This document shows, in pieces, positions 28,331-38,693 of a stretch of DNA of 64,000 nucleotides. The notes under the pieces are model-generated. The model saw only the letters and a list, made by a program, of their open reading frames with translations. It searched no databases and was not told where the DNA came from. This DNA comes from Rhizobium leguminosarum (GTDB lineage Bacteria > Pseudomonadota > Alphaproteobacteria > Rhizobiales > Rhizobiaceae). Every line of letters starts with the position of its first letter. Position 1 is the first letter of the stretch. The translations under genes were made by a program, and so were the position numbers. The DNA is taken from assembly GCF_001679785.1 (NCBI RefSeq), contig NZ_CP016286.1, forward strand, positions 4,846,501 through 4,910,500, read 5' to 3'.

Positions 28331-30862
28331 ATGTTGATTGACAAGATTCTTTCCCGCTTCAGGATCAAGACCAAGGTTTTGATCTTCGTTCTACCTTTCG
28401 TCGTCACCATTTCGGCGGTGGGCCTGACGGGGCTCTATGCTTCCGGACTTCTGCAGGGCCGCATGGAAATATCCAACAGCGTGCTGCAGTCGCTGAGCGG
28501 CTTCAAGGATCTCTATGGTTCGATGGACGACTTCCTGCGCGTCACCAGCCCTGAGGCGCGCGACAAGCTGATCGCGGATCTGAAGACCCAGCAAGGCGTG
28601 CTCGATCAGACGCTGAACCAGGTCGGTGAGGATGCCGCCGGCCGCGACAGCCTTGCGGAAGCATCGCGCCGCACCAAGGAAATTTCGGGCGTCGTCGACA
28701 AGCTGTGGGCCCTGCACGAGCAGGAACAGGCATTGCATGAGCAGATCGACGCCGCCCAGAAGAGCGTGATCAGCACCCGTTTCACCGTGTCCTACCAGGC
28801 CGAGCAGTTGCAGAACACCGTCCAGAGCGACGAGAGCGCCGCCACAGCTACCCTTCGCACGGCCGACCGCCTGCTGAAGGGCGGCGATTTCCTCGGCACC
28901 GTCGCCAGCGGCTTCAGCAAGCCGCAGACACCGCAGGAGAAGATCGCCTTCATCAATGAACAGATGCCGGAGATCATCAAATCGCAGCGTCTGATCGCCA
29001 TCTCGGTTCCGAGCAATCAGAAGAATGTCATCGATGCGCTGGCTGCGACCATCGACGGCATCAAGGCGATCGCCCAGACGCCCAATCCGACCGACGAGAC
29101 CGCCACCGAACTCGGCCGTCTCATTTCGCGCTTCCGCCAGACCTCGACCTATACGCAGCTGACCGCAACGCAGAAGATGCGTGACGCGACCCAGGAATTC
29201 GCCGCGCTCGACGGCCGGATTGCCCAGGCCAATTCGGTCCTGCAGGATACGCGGCGTCTCGAAAATTCCGTCTATTCGCTTCAGATCGTTCTTTCCGACT
29301 TTCTCGCCGACTCCAGCAAGGAAAATCTCGTGCGCCTGCAGCAGCAGGCCGGCACGCTCGGTAAGGACATGCAGGTGCTGGTCACCAGCGCCAAGGGCAT
29401 GGGCTTTGCCGAAGGCATATCCGGCGCGATCCAGCCGGCGCTCGACGTCATCTCCGGCGGCGGTTCGAAGATCGTCGACACGATCGGCCAGCGCGTCGCT
29501 GCCTATGCCGCGGCCCGCCAGGAACTCGACCAGATCTGGAAAAAGCTGACCGATTTCGCCGAGCTGCAGAAGCAGACGGCCGGCACCGAGCGCACCCAGG
29601 CAAACAGCATCTCCGTCATGACCACCGGTCTCGGCATCCTCCTGTCGATCCTCGGCGGCATTGCCCTGGTGCTGACGCTGCAGCGCCCGATCAGCCATAT
29701 CACCGGCGCCATGCGCCGCATCGCCGAAGGGGCGCTGGATACCAGCATCTCCGGCGAGCAGCGCCACGATGAAATCGGCGACATGGCCCGCGCGCTCGGC
29801 ATCTTCAAGGAAAATGCCATCTCGAAGATCCGCATCGAGGAGCAGAGCGACGAGGAACGCGCTGCCGCCGAACACGAGCGCCAGCGCAACGACGCCGAAA
29901 AGCGCGAGATGGATCGTCAGATCGAATTCGCGGTCAATGCGCTTGCCGCCGGCCTCGAACGCATGTCGCAGGGCGATATCTCGACGACGATCGAAACGCC
30001 CTTCATCGGCCGTCTCGAACAGCTGCGCCAGGATTTCAACGGTTCGATGATGCGCCTGCAGGCGACGATGAGCCAGATCCGCGACAATGTCGAACTGATC
30101 CAGGGCAACGGCAACCAGATGGCCCAGTCGGCCGAGGATCTCTCCAAGCGTACCGAACAGCAGGCTGCCTCGCTCGAAGAGACCGCGGCTGCCGTCGACC
30201 AGATCACCGTCACGGTCCGCTCGTCGGCCGAACGCGCCAAGGATGCCGACCAGATCGTCCGTCAGGCCAAACGCAGCGCCGACGATTCCGCCGTCGTCGT
30301 CAGCAATGCGATCGACGCGATGAGCCGCATCGAAGGTGCCTCGCGCCAGATCGAGCAGATCATCGGCGTCATCGACGAGATCGCCTTCCAGACCAACCTT
30401 CTGGCGCTCAACGCCGGCATCGAGGCAGCGCGCGCCGGTGAAGCCGGCAAGGGCTTTGCGGTGGTCGCGATGGAGGTCCGCGAACTGGCCCAGCGCTCCG
30501 CCGCCGCGGCGCAGGAAATCAAGGGCCTGATCAACAAGTCGACCAACGAGGTCAATTCCGGCTCGCAATTCGTGCAGGAGACCGGCACGGTGCTCGCCAA
30601 GATCAGCGCCCAGATCGTCACGATCAGCCAGCATGTCGAGATGATCGCCCGCGCCAGCCACGACCAGTCCAACGCGCTGCAGAGCGTCAACGCGACGGTC
30701 AACCAGATGGACCAGATGACCCAGCAGAACGCCGCCATGGTGGAGGAGACGACTGCCGCCAGCCGCGAACTGGCCGACGAGGCCGATTCGCTGCGCAGGC
30801 TCATCCAGCAGTTCAAGATCGACGGCGAAGCCACCGGTGCGCCGGTCTATCGCGCCGCCTGA
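28331..30862 (+). CDS. Methyl-accepting chemotaxis protein with long periplasmic helical domain
   Basis: At 843 residues this is a large chemoreceptor. The first membrane segment is about 14-36 and the second about 428-452. The roughly 390-residue periplasmic region between them is helical and Gln/Ala/Asp-rich, suggesting a helical bundle sensor (HBM-like) rather than a Cache domain. HAMP follows (about 453-505), and the signalling hairpin tip [20 protein letters not shown] lies at about 679-698. No CheR-binding pentapeptide is seen at the C terminus. A terminator follows. The ligand is unknown. Confidence 0.93.
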   Translation: MLIDKILSRFRIKTKVLIFVLPFVVTISAVGLTGLYASGLLQGRMEISNSVLQSLSGFKDLYGSMDDFLRVTSPEARDKLIADLKTQQGVLDQTLNQVGEDAAGRDSLAEASRRTKEISGVVDKLWALHEQEQALHEQIDAAQKSVISTRFTVSYQAEQLQNTVQSDESAATATLRTADRLLKGGDFLGTVASGFSKPQTPQEKIAFINEQMPEIIKSQRLIAISVPSNQKNVIDALAATIDGIKAIAQTPNPTDETATELGRLISRFRQTSTYTQLTATQKMRDATQEFAALDGRIAQANSVLQDTRRLENSVYSLQIVLSDFLADSSKENLVRLQQQAGTLGKDMQVLVTSAKGMGFAEGISGAIQPALDVISGGGSKIVDTIGQRVAAYAAARQELDQIWKKLTDFAELQKQTAGTERTQANSISVMTTGLGILLSILGGIALVLTLQRPISHITGAMRRIAEGALDTSISGEQRHDEIGDMARALGIFKENAISKIRIEEQSDEERAAAEHERQRNDAEKREMDRQIEFAVNALAAGLERMSQGDISTTIETPFIGRLEQLRQDFNGSMMRLQATMSQIRDNVELIQGNGNQMAQSAEDLSKRTEQQAASLEETAAAVDQITVTVRSSAERAKDADQIVRQAKRSADDSAVVVSNAIDAMSRIEGASRQIEQIIGVIDEIAFQTNLLALNAGIEAARAGEAGKGFAVVAMEVRELAQRSAAAAQEIKGLINKSTNEVNSGSQFVQETGTVLAKISAQIVTISQHVEMIARASHDQSNALQSVNATVNQMDQMTQQNAAMVEETTAASRELADEADSLRRLIQQFKIDGEATGAPVYRAA

Positions 30863-30886
30863 TCATCGACCGACCCGTCTTATTCG

Positions 30887-30924
30887 AACGGCCCCGGACT
30901 TTCCGGGGCCGTTTCTATTTATTT
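30887..30924 (+). terminator. Rho-independent terminator after first chemoreceptor
   Basis: AACGGCCCCGG (30887-30897) and CCGGGGCCGTT (30903-30913) form an 11 bp stem with a five-base loop, followed by TCTATTTATTT. Confidence 0.85.
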
Positions 30925-31085
30925 CGCAGAAATCGCGATCGGCCGGATTGCGAGTGCGGCGATCACGCAGAGATGATCCGTCCGAAAACGAGACCGATGA
31001 ATACCTCCGACAACCCTGATTTACGGAGAATCTTCCTTAACGCTTTTAGTCTAATTTAACCTTGGTCTATCTCCCGGGGGTCTCG

Positions 31086-32933
31086 ATGCTGCGCCTTTTC
31101 TCTACGTCGATCGTAAGCCAGATCGTTGCGATCACGCTGTTTCTGCTGGCGATCAGCACGGCCGCCATCGTCGGCGTGACCTATTACAATCTGAGCCACC
31201 ATGTCATGGACGGGGCTGTCTCCGACGCCAGGGATGCCACCCGCGCCATGGCCGTCCTCTACGGCGCGGCCGATCAGGCCGCAAAGATCGAGCTGAAGGA
31301 CAATCAGCTCTCCACTGTCACGGAAGACGCTATTCCCGCCCTTGCCGACCATTCGCTGGTCGACCGCACGGCGCAATCGATCGCCGGCGTTGCGACCATC
31401 TTTCAAAAGCAGGGCAGCGACTACGTCCGCATCTCCACCAACGTCAAGAAGGAAAACGGCGACCGCGCCGTCGGCACCAAGCTGGTAGCCGAGCACCCTG
31501 CCCAGCCGGTTCTCGCCAGGGGTGAAGCCTATTATGGACCGGCGGAGCTTTTCGGCCGCAAGTTCATGACCGGTTATTTCCCCATCAAGAACGCCTCGAA
31601 CGCCAATGTCGGCATTCTCTTCATCGGCATTCCGATGGAGCTCTATTGCCAGCGCATGTATGAGCTGCAGATGCTGGTTCTCGGCGTCGGCAGCATCGTC
31701 ATGCTGCTCGTCGGCGTTCTCGCCTTTTATGCGATCCGCCAGTCGGTGAAGCCTTTGCAGGCGCTGACCGTGAGCGTGCACTCGATTTCCGCGGGCGATC
31801 TCGAAGCGGCGATCCCTTGTGTCGAAAAGAGGAACGAGTTCGGCGACATCGGCCGGGCCTTGGCGCTTTTCCGCGACAGTGCCCGTGCAAGGCGCGACCT
31901 GGAAACCCAGGCTGCCGAACAGCGCGAATTGAGCGATGCCGAGCGTGCCAGGAACGATGCCGACAAGCGCTCGCTCGACGGCCAGATCGACTTTGCCGTC
32001 AACCAGCTTGCCGCCGGCCTCGGGCGCCTGTCGCAGGGCGATGTCTCGCAGACGATCGCCACGCCCTTCGTCGGCCGGCTGGAGCAGCTGCGCGTCGATT
32101 TCAACGCTTCCCTCTTGCGGCTCCAGGATACGCTGTCCGGTATCCGTGACAGCGCCGCGACGATCCAGCGCAACAGCGGTGCCGTCTCCGCCTCTGCCGG
32201 CGAGCTTTCCAAACGCACCGAGGCGCAGGCGGCGAACCTCGAGGAGACTGCGGCCGCGGTGGAAGAGATTACCGTGACGGTTCGTTCTTCCGCCGAGCGT
32301 GCCCGTGAAGCCAACAATGTCGTGGCTGCGACCAAGAAGACGGCCGACAATTCCGGCGCCGTCGTCGGCGATGCCGTTGCCGCCATGGATCGCATCGAGC
32401 AGGCTTCGCAGCGTATCGAGCAGATCATCGAGGTGATCGACGATATCGCCTTCCAGACCAATCTTCTGGCGCTGAATGCCGGCATCGAGGCGGCGCGCGC
32501 CGGCGAGGCGGGCAAGGGTTTTGCCGTCGTCGCCCAGGAAGTCCGCGAACTCGCCCAACGTTCGGCCGATGCGGCACGCGAGATCAAGTCGCTCATCGAG
32601 ACATCGAGCCGCGAAGTGACGGCAGGGTCCGAACTGGTCCAGAAGACCGGCAGCGTCCTTGCCTCGATCAGCCAGGAGATCATCGCGATCAGCGGTCATG
32701 TCGAAACCATCGCCACCGCCAGCCGCGATCAGTCGGCCGCGCTGCAGGAGGTCAACGGTTCGGTCAACGCCATGGACCAGATGACCCAGAAGAACGCGGC
32801 GATGGTTGCCGAGACGACGCAGGCAAGCCGTCTGCTTGCCGGCGAGGCCGATACGCTGATGGCGCTGATCGAGCGGTTCCGCATCGTCGCAGAGTCGGCA
32901 CCGGCTCATCTCGGAGCAAGAAGAGTCGCCTGA
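31086..32933 (+). CDS. Methyl-accepting chemotaxis protein with Cache-type sensor
   Basis: The ATG at 31086 is preferred to an upstream TTG, with GGGGG before it. The 615-residue protein has membrane segments at about 11-32 and 193-216. The intervening region of about 160 residues ends in [20 protein letters not shown] and [16 protein letters not shown], typical of the single Cache_3/Cache_2 type. HAMP and a second HAMP-like segment ([20 protein letters not shown]) precede the signalling domain, whose tip is at about 449-492. Its cytoplasmic half closely resembles the receptor upstream, suggesting duplication with sensor exchange. Confidence 0.93.
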   Translation: MLRLFSTSIVSQIVAITLFLLAISTAAIVGVTYYNLSHHVMDGAVSDARDATRAMAVLYGAADQAAKIELKDNQLSTVTEDAIPALADHSLVDRTAQSIAGVATIFQKQGSDYVRISTNVKKENGDRAVGTKLVAEHPAQPVLARGEAYYGPAELFGRKFMTGYFPIKNASNANVGILFIGIPMELYCQRMYELQMLVLGVGSIVMLLVGVLAFYAIRQSVKPLQALTVSVHSISAGDLEAAIPCVEKRNEFGDIGRALALFRDSARARRDLETQAAEQRELSDAERARNDADKRSLDGQIDFAVNQLAAGLGRLSQGDVSQTIATPFVGRLEQLRVDFNASLLRLQDTLSGIRDSAATIQRNSGAVSASAGELSKRTEAQAANLEETAAAVEEITVTVRSSAERAREANNVVAATKKTADNSGAVVGDAVAAMDRIEQASQRIEQIIEVIDDIAFQTNLLALNAGIEAARAGEAGKGFAVVAQEVRELAQRSADAAREIKSLIETSSREVTAGSELVQKTGSVLASISQEIIAISGHVETIATASRDQSAALQEVNGSVNAMDQMTQKNAAMVAETTQASRLLAGEADTLMALIERFRIVAESAPAHLGARRVA

Positions 32934-33142
32934 ACCGCGCAGCCGCTGCCACTGCGGGATTGCGCCGCGGCCTTGCGGCGCCTTCCTAGATTGAGGTCGA
33001 GCGACGTCAGCCAGGCGGCAAAGCCAATGAGGCTATTGTTTCCGAATTCGGCATAGAATCTGTCCTCGTCCGCCTTGCTATCGCTTCGCTGGGGATAGTG
33101 CCGATAGCCGATGGTGCCTGCGATGGTGAGCATGTCGATCAT
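32906..33142 (-). CDS. Small unknown protein divergent from LysR gene
   Basis: Start at 33142 because AAAGGAC lies seven bases before it; an upstream start adds ten residues. The 78-residue product begins [17 protein letters not shown] and has a mildly hydrophobic middle (about 38-50) and a basic, Ser/Gly-rich tail. No family is recognised. Its 3' end overlaps the convergent chemoreceptor gene by 28 bases. It is divergent from a LysR gene with a 90-base gap, the usual layout for a LysR target. Confidence 0.5.
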   Translation of the reverse strand: MIDMLTIAGTIGYRHYPQRSDSKADEDRFYAEFGNNSLIGFAAWLTSLDLNLGRRRKAAAQSRSGSGCAVQATLLAPR

Positions 33143-33232
33143 GACAATGTCCTTTCCTATGTAAGACATCACCTGATCTAGGCGTCGAATTTCTCTTTAT
33201 AAACGGGAAAAATCCCGCTATGTTTTTCATCC

Positions 33233-34102
33233 ATGAAAAATGCGAGTTGGGATTCCTATCAGCTTTTCCTGCAGGTGGCCCGGCTCGGCGGGCTGACGGG
33301 GGCAAGCACCGCAAGCGGGCTCAGTCCTGCGACCGTCGGCCGGCGCATGCTCGATCTCGAGCAGGAAATCGGCCGCGCATTGTTTTCGCGCAGCCAGACC
33401 GGATACCGTCTGACCCAGGATGGCCAGGCGCTGCTCGATCACCTGCAGGAAATGGAGGCCGCCGCCCGCAAGGTGGCTGCGTGGCGGCAATCCGGCGAGG
33501 GCGGCACCACCGTGAGGGTCGCCGCCGGCACCTGGCTCGCCTGGCTGCTGACCGAGAATTTCGCCGCAATCCGCATGCCGGGCGATGCCTTCGCCATTTC
33601 GCTCACCATCGGTGAGGCGCGGGCAAGCCTTGCCTATCGTGAAAGCGACATCGGTATTCGCGCCTTCGAGCCTGCAGAGGCCAATCTTGCCGCACGTCTG
33701 CTCGGGGAGGTGGCCTATGCCGTCTATGTCAGGCGCAACGCCGCCGAGACCGACGAGCGCTGGATTGCCGTCACCGAGGAAGAGGCGATATCGGCCTATC
33801 TGCGCTGGCCGCACGCCCATGCGGCAGCGGGGATCGTCGCCACCGTCAATCGGCCGCGCTCGCTGCCGGATCTGGTGCGGGCCGGCGCCGGCAAGACGGT
33901 GCTTCCCTGTTTCGTCGGCGATCTCCATCCCGAATTGCAGCGGCAAGGCAGCGAGTTGCCGGAATTGCGTCACCGGCAATGGATCGTCATGAATGCCGAG
34001 GACCGCCACCGCCCGGAGATCCGGACGGTCGCCGACCGCATGACCAAGCTCATCAAAAGTTATGCCGATCTCTTCGCCGGAAAACGACCGAGCCGCGGCT
34101 AG
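33233..34102 (+). CDS. LysR-family transcriptional regulator
   Basis: The 289-residue protein has an N-terminal winged helix-turn-helix (about 5-65: SYQLFLQVARLGGLTGASTASGL, then the PATVGRRMLDLEQEIGRALFSR recognition and wing region) and a substrate-binding-like effector domain. The effector is unknown. The divergent 78-residue gene is the natural first target. Its stop codon is the start of repeat copy E. Confidence 0.85.
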   Translation: MKNASWDSYQLFLQVARLGGLTGASTASGLSPATVGRRMLDLEQEIGRALFSRSQTGYRLTQDGQALLDHLQEMEAAARKVAAWRQSGEGGTTVRVAAGTWLAWLLTENFAAIRMPGDAFAISLTIGEARASLAYRESDIGIRAFEPAEANLAARLLGEVAYAVYVRRNAAETDERWIAVTEEEAISAYLRWPHAHAAAGIVATVNRPRSLPDLVRAGAGKTVLPCFVGDLHPELQRQGSELPELRHRQWIVMNAEDRHRPEIRTVADRMTKLIKSYADLFAGKRPSRG

Positions 34103-34143
34103 AGCATCATGCCGAAAAGTGTGAGCGGTTTTGGGCGACATGC
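34101..34143 (+). repeat. Dispersed intergenic repeat, copy E
   Basis: AGAGCATCATGCCGAAAAG continues as TGTGAGCGGTTTTGGGCGACATGC, nearly identical to copy D at 10836. It begins within the LysR stop codon. Confidence 0.75.
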
Positions 34144-34160
34144 ATCCAATAGAGACGTAG

Positions 34161-34192
34161 AGCGCCGCGCGCCCGATAGGTCGCGCGGCGCT
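34161..34192. terminator. Strong hairpin between convergent genes
   Basis: AGCGCCGCGCG (34161-34171) and CGCGCGGCGCT (34182-34192) are an 11 bp perfect inverted repeat around a 10-base loop. It lies between the LysR gene and the convergent 78-residue gene after aceA. It has no T tract, so termination may depend on Rho. Confidence 0.55.
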
Positions 34193-34235
34193 TGAAGAAG
34201 CAGGCTGACGTCATCGGCCCGCCGGCCGGCTTTGG

Positions 34236-34472
34236 TCAATGCCGGTTGGTGACGACGACCGGGATCAGCAGGTCCCCCCAGTGGCCGTCGCCGCCGTGAT
34301 GACGGGCCGAGCGCACCAGTTCGACCGAGACGCCGGCCTCGACGGCCTTCATGACCGATTGGTTCAGCCGATGCAGGTCGTTGGCGAGCATGCGGATCGT
34401 CGTCTGCTGATCCTCGCTCATGCTGCTTGCCTGCTCTTCGGCCCGTTCTCTGACGCGTGTAATGGATGCCAT
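34236..34472 (-). CDS. Small unknown protein downstream of isocitrate lyase
   Basis: A 78-residue hydrophilic protein starts 21 bases after the aceA stop with a GGAGGAGAAG ribosome site. It is predicted helical in the first half (MASITRVRERAEEQASSMSE) and ends with HWGDLLIPVVVTNRH. No membrane segment or known motif is seen. Position implies co-transcription with aceA, so a role during growth on acetate or fatty acids is possible. Confidence 0.7.
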   Translation of the reverse strand: MASITRVRERAEEQASSMSEDQQTTIRMLANDLHRLNQSVMKAVEAGVSVELVRSARHHGGDGHWGDLLIPVVVTNRH

Positions 34473-34493
34473 GATCTTCTCCTCCTCTTCGAT

Positions 34494-35783
<1,290 letters not shown>

Positions 35784-35921
35784 GTGCTCTCCTCACTAAA
35801 AGCCCGACAAAGGTGCTGCGTGACAAGATTGACAATATGACGCGCTATGACCAGAAAAACCTTTGATTTCCGGGGCAGAAAGAGGTTAAGATGAGGAGGA
35901 TTGACAGAGTGGCGCTGTGAA

Positions 35922-35939
35922 TTTGTAAAATTTTGTAAA
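35922..35939 (+). promoter_or_regulatory. Paired TTTGTAAA direct repeats
   Basis: TTTGTAAA occurs at 35922-35929 and 35932-35939, exactly 10 bases apart, in the 188-base region between aceA and the divergent regulator, 33 bases before the regulator start. The sequence resembles the TTTGCAAA-type sites of RamB-family regulators, to which the adjacent gene belongs. Confidence 0.55.
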
Positions 35940-35971
35940 CATGAGCGCTCCTTCCTGTCAAAGGGTGTGAC

Positions 35972-37381
35972 ATGGCGGAACGGAAGATATTCGCAGGCCC
36001 GAAAGTCAGGCGCATCCGCAATGCGCTGGCGCTGACGCAGACCGCCATGGCCGAGGCGCTTGAAATATCGCCGTCCTATCTGAACCTGATCGAGCGCAAC
36101 CAGCGGCCGTTGACGGTGCAGCTCCTTCTCAAGCTTGCAAGCGTCTACAGGGTCGATCTGGAAGAGTTGCGGGGGCAGACCGGCGGCAGTCTCGGCCAGC
36201 TCAAGGAGGTCTTTGCCGATCCACTGCTTTTGGGCGAGCTGCCGGGTGATCAGGAGTTGGTGGAGGTGGCCGAGGCCGCCCCCAATGCCGCGAGCGGCAT
36301 GATCAAGCTCTACCGCGCCTATCGCGAGCAGGCGGCAAGGCTCTCCGATCTGACGGCGCTGATGGCCGCCGAAGGGCATGCGCCAGTCGCCGCCGGCCGC
36401 TTGCCGCTGGACGAGGTGCGCGAGACGCTGGAGCGTAGGTCCGCTTATTTCGGACAGATCGAGACGGCGGCGGAAGCCTTTGCTGCAACGCTCCCCGGCG
36501 GCCTCGATCTTGCTGCCGGGCTGAAGGACTGGCTGCGTTCCGAGCGCGGCATCGCGGTACGTGTCCTGCCTGTCCATGTCATGCCGGATCTGCGCCGCCG
36601 TTTCGATCGCCATTCGATGCGGCTTTTCATCTCGGAGCGCCTGTCACAGGCCGACCGTGCGCATGAGATATCAATCGAGGCCGCGACTCTCGCTTTGCTG
36701 CCGGCAATCGATGCCGAACTCGCCGATCTCTCGCTCTCTTCCGCCGAGGCGCGCCGCATCGCCCGCTTCGAGCTTGCCCGTATCGCCGCGCTCGCGCTCG
36801 CAATGCCCTACGAGGCCTTTCTTTCGGCGGCGAAAGCGACGCGCTACGATATCGATATTCTGCGTGCGCGCTTCGGCGTCTCTTTCGGCCAGGCGGCTGC
36901 GCGCCTTGCCATGCTGCAGCGCCCGGGCGCGGCCGCCATTCCCTTCTTCCTGATCGAGATCGATGCCGCGGGCCACCGGCTGCGCAGGGCAGGCGCCCAG
37001 GGTTTTCCGCAGGCCCGTTTCGGCGGGGGCTGTCCGAAGCTCAATATCCATGCCGCCTTCCTCCAGCCGGGCCAGATCCTCGCCGAGACGGTCGTCATGC
37101 CTGACGGCGCTTCCTTCCTGACGGTCGCCCGCACCCTGGAGGGACCAACTGTCGAATTCGGGGAAAGGGTCAGGCGCACTGCGATCCTGATCGGGTGCGA
37201 CTCTGCCCTTGGCGAGAGCGTGGTCTATGGGCAGGCGATGGCGCTCGAGCCGGTCGCAGTCGGTCCGGCCTGCCGCCTTTGCGAGCGGCGTGGATGCCTT
37301 TCCCGCGCCGAGCCGCCGGTGACGAGACCGCTCGGGCTCGACGAGATGGTGGCAGGCCTCAGCGCCTTCGACTTCCAGTGA
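35972..37381 (+). CDS. XRE-family regulator of short-chain fatty acid metabolism (ScfR/RamB-like)
   Basis: The 469-residue protein has an N-terminal Cro/C1 helix-turn-helix (about 8-65, with RRIRNALALTQTAMAEAL and SPSYLNLIERNQRPL), a middle IrrE-like region with an AHE motif (about 230-240), and a C-terminal DUF2083-type domain ending in the CRLCERRGC cysteine motif (about 430-438). RamB in Corynebacterium represses glyoxylate cycle genes. The divergent aceA is the obvious target. The cysteine motif could bind zinc or sense redox state. Confidence 0.88.
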   Translation: MAERKIFAGPKVRRIRNALALTQTAMAEALEISPSYLNLIERNQRPLTVQLLLKLASVYRVDLEELRGQTGGSLGQLKEVFADPLLLGELPGDQELVEVAEAAPNAASGMIKLYRAYREQAARLSDLTALMAAEGHAPVAAGRLPLDEVRETLERRSAYFGQIETAAEAFAATLPGGLDLAAGLKDWLRSERGIAVRVLPVHVMPDLRRRFDRHSMRLFISERLSQADRAHEISIEAATLALLPAIDAELADLSLSSAEARRIARFELARIAALALAMPYEAFLSAAKATRYDIDILRARFGVSFGQAAARLAMLQRPGAAAIPFFLIEIDAAGHRLRRAGAQGFPQARFGGGCPKLNIHAAFLQPGQILAETVVMPDGASFLTVARTLEGPTVEFGERVRRTAILIGCDSALGESVVYGQAMALEPVAVGPACRLCERRGCLSRAEPPVTRPLGLDEMVAGLSAFDFQ

Positions 37382-37507
37382 TTGTGAAATCATTGAGCGC
37401 GCAGGATTTTGCGCTTGTGGGCTTAGAAATTCCTTCTTAGTCTGCGTCGAAAACCAGAGGGAAAAGATGCTCCGGGTGCGGAATCTTTGAACAAAACAGG
37501 AGAAGTC

Positions 37508-38604
37508 ATGAGGTCAACCATCCTATGCGTGACGGCCGCCGCCGTTACCGCACTCCTTGCTGCCGCGCCGGCCTATGCGCAGGAGCGCGTGGTCAACGTC
37601 TACAATTGGTCGGATTATATCGACGACTCCATCCTGACCGACTTCACCAAGGAAACCGGCATCAAGGTCGTCTACGACACCTTCGATTCCAACGAGACCG
37701 TGGAAACCAAGCTGCTTGCCGGCGGCACGGGGTATGACGTCGTCGTTCCCACTGCCGACTTCCTGCAGCGCCAGATACAGGCCGGCGTCTTCCAGAAGCT
37801 CGACAAGTCGAAGCTGCCGAACCTTTCCAACATGTGGGATGTGATCCAGAAGCGCACCGCCGAATATGACGCCGGCAATGAACACGCGGTCGATTACATG
37901 TGGGGTACGGACGGCATCGGCTACAACGTCAAGAAGGTCGCTGAAATCCTCGGCCCCGATGTCAAGCCCGGCCTCGAAGTGATCTTCGATCCGAAGGTCG
38001 CCGAAAAGTTCAAGGATTGCGGCATCTACGTTCTCGACACGCCGAAGGACGTCATCTCCACGGCGTTCCGTTATCTCGGCCTCGACCCGAACTCCACAAA
38101 GGCTGAGGATTTCAGAAGGCCGAAGAGCTGTTGACGGCCGTCCGCCCCAATATCCGCAAATTCCACTCGTCCGAATATATCAATGCGCTTGCCAACGGCG
38201 ATATCTGCATCGCCTTCGGCTATTCCGGCGACATGCTGCAGGCTCGCGACCGTGCGGCCGAAGCCAAGAACGGCGTCGAGGTCGATTATTCGATCCCCTC
38301 GCAGGGTGCCCAGATGTGGTTCGATATGATGGCTATCCCCGCCGATGCGCCCCATGTCGCGGAAGCGCACGAGTTCCTGAACTACATGATGAGGCCTGAG
38401 GTCATCGCCAAGGCGAGCGACCATACCTTCTATGCCAACGGCAACAAGGCTTCGCAGCAGTTCGTCAGCAAGGAGATTCTGGAAGACCCGGCGATCTATC
38501 CGACCGAAGAGGTGATGAAGAACCTCTTCACCGTCAAGCCGTGGGATCCGAAAACGCAGCGTCTGGGGACGCGCCTCTGGACGAAGGTCGTCACCGGCCA
38601 GTAA
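37508..38604 (+). pseudogene. potF: Putrescine/polyamine ABC transporter binding protein, frameshifted
   Basis: The first frame (37508-38134) encodes a signal peptide (cleavage near Ala-24) and the N-terminal half of a PotF-type protein, with VVNVYNWSDYIDDSIL after cleavage. The second (38131-38604) encodes the rest without a break in homology. The junction reads GATTTCAGAAGGCC near 38110-38120; one extra C would give Asp-Phe-Gln-Lys-Ala-Glu-Glu-Leu-Leu and restore a normal 365-residue protein. It is therefore a one-base deletion at about 38113, either a real mutation or a sequencing error. The first frame ends at TGA overlapping a TTG codon in the second frame. Confidence 0.88.
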
Positions 38605-38614
38605 TGCAGCCTTG

Positions 38615-38641
38615 GGCCCGGACGGAAACGTCCGGGCCTTT
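38615..38641 (+). terminator. Intercistronic hairpin between potF and potG
   Basis: GGCCCGGACG (38615-38624) and CGTCCGGGCC (38629-38638) form a perfect 10 bp stem with a GAAA tetraloop, followed by TTT. It lies 10 bases after the potF stop and would attenuate read-through into potGHI. Confidence 0.78.
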
Positions 38642-38693
38642 CAATTACCGGCCGGGGTGGAGGCCGGCAGAACCTTATATTTCGGGGAATAAT

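Noticed and set aside
28391..30661. 756-codon minus-strand open frame opposite the first chemoreceptor
   Set aside because: Antisense shadow of a helical, GC-rich coding sequence; no ribosome site or protein family.
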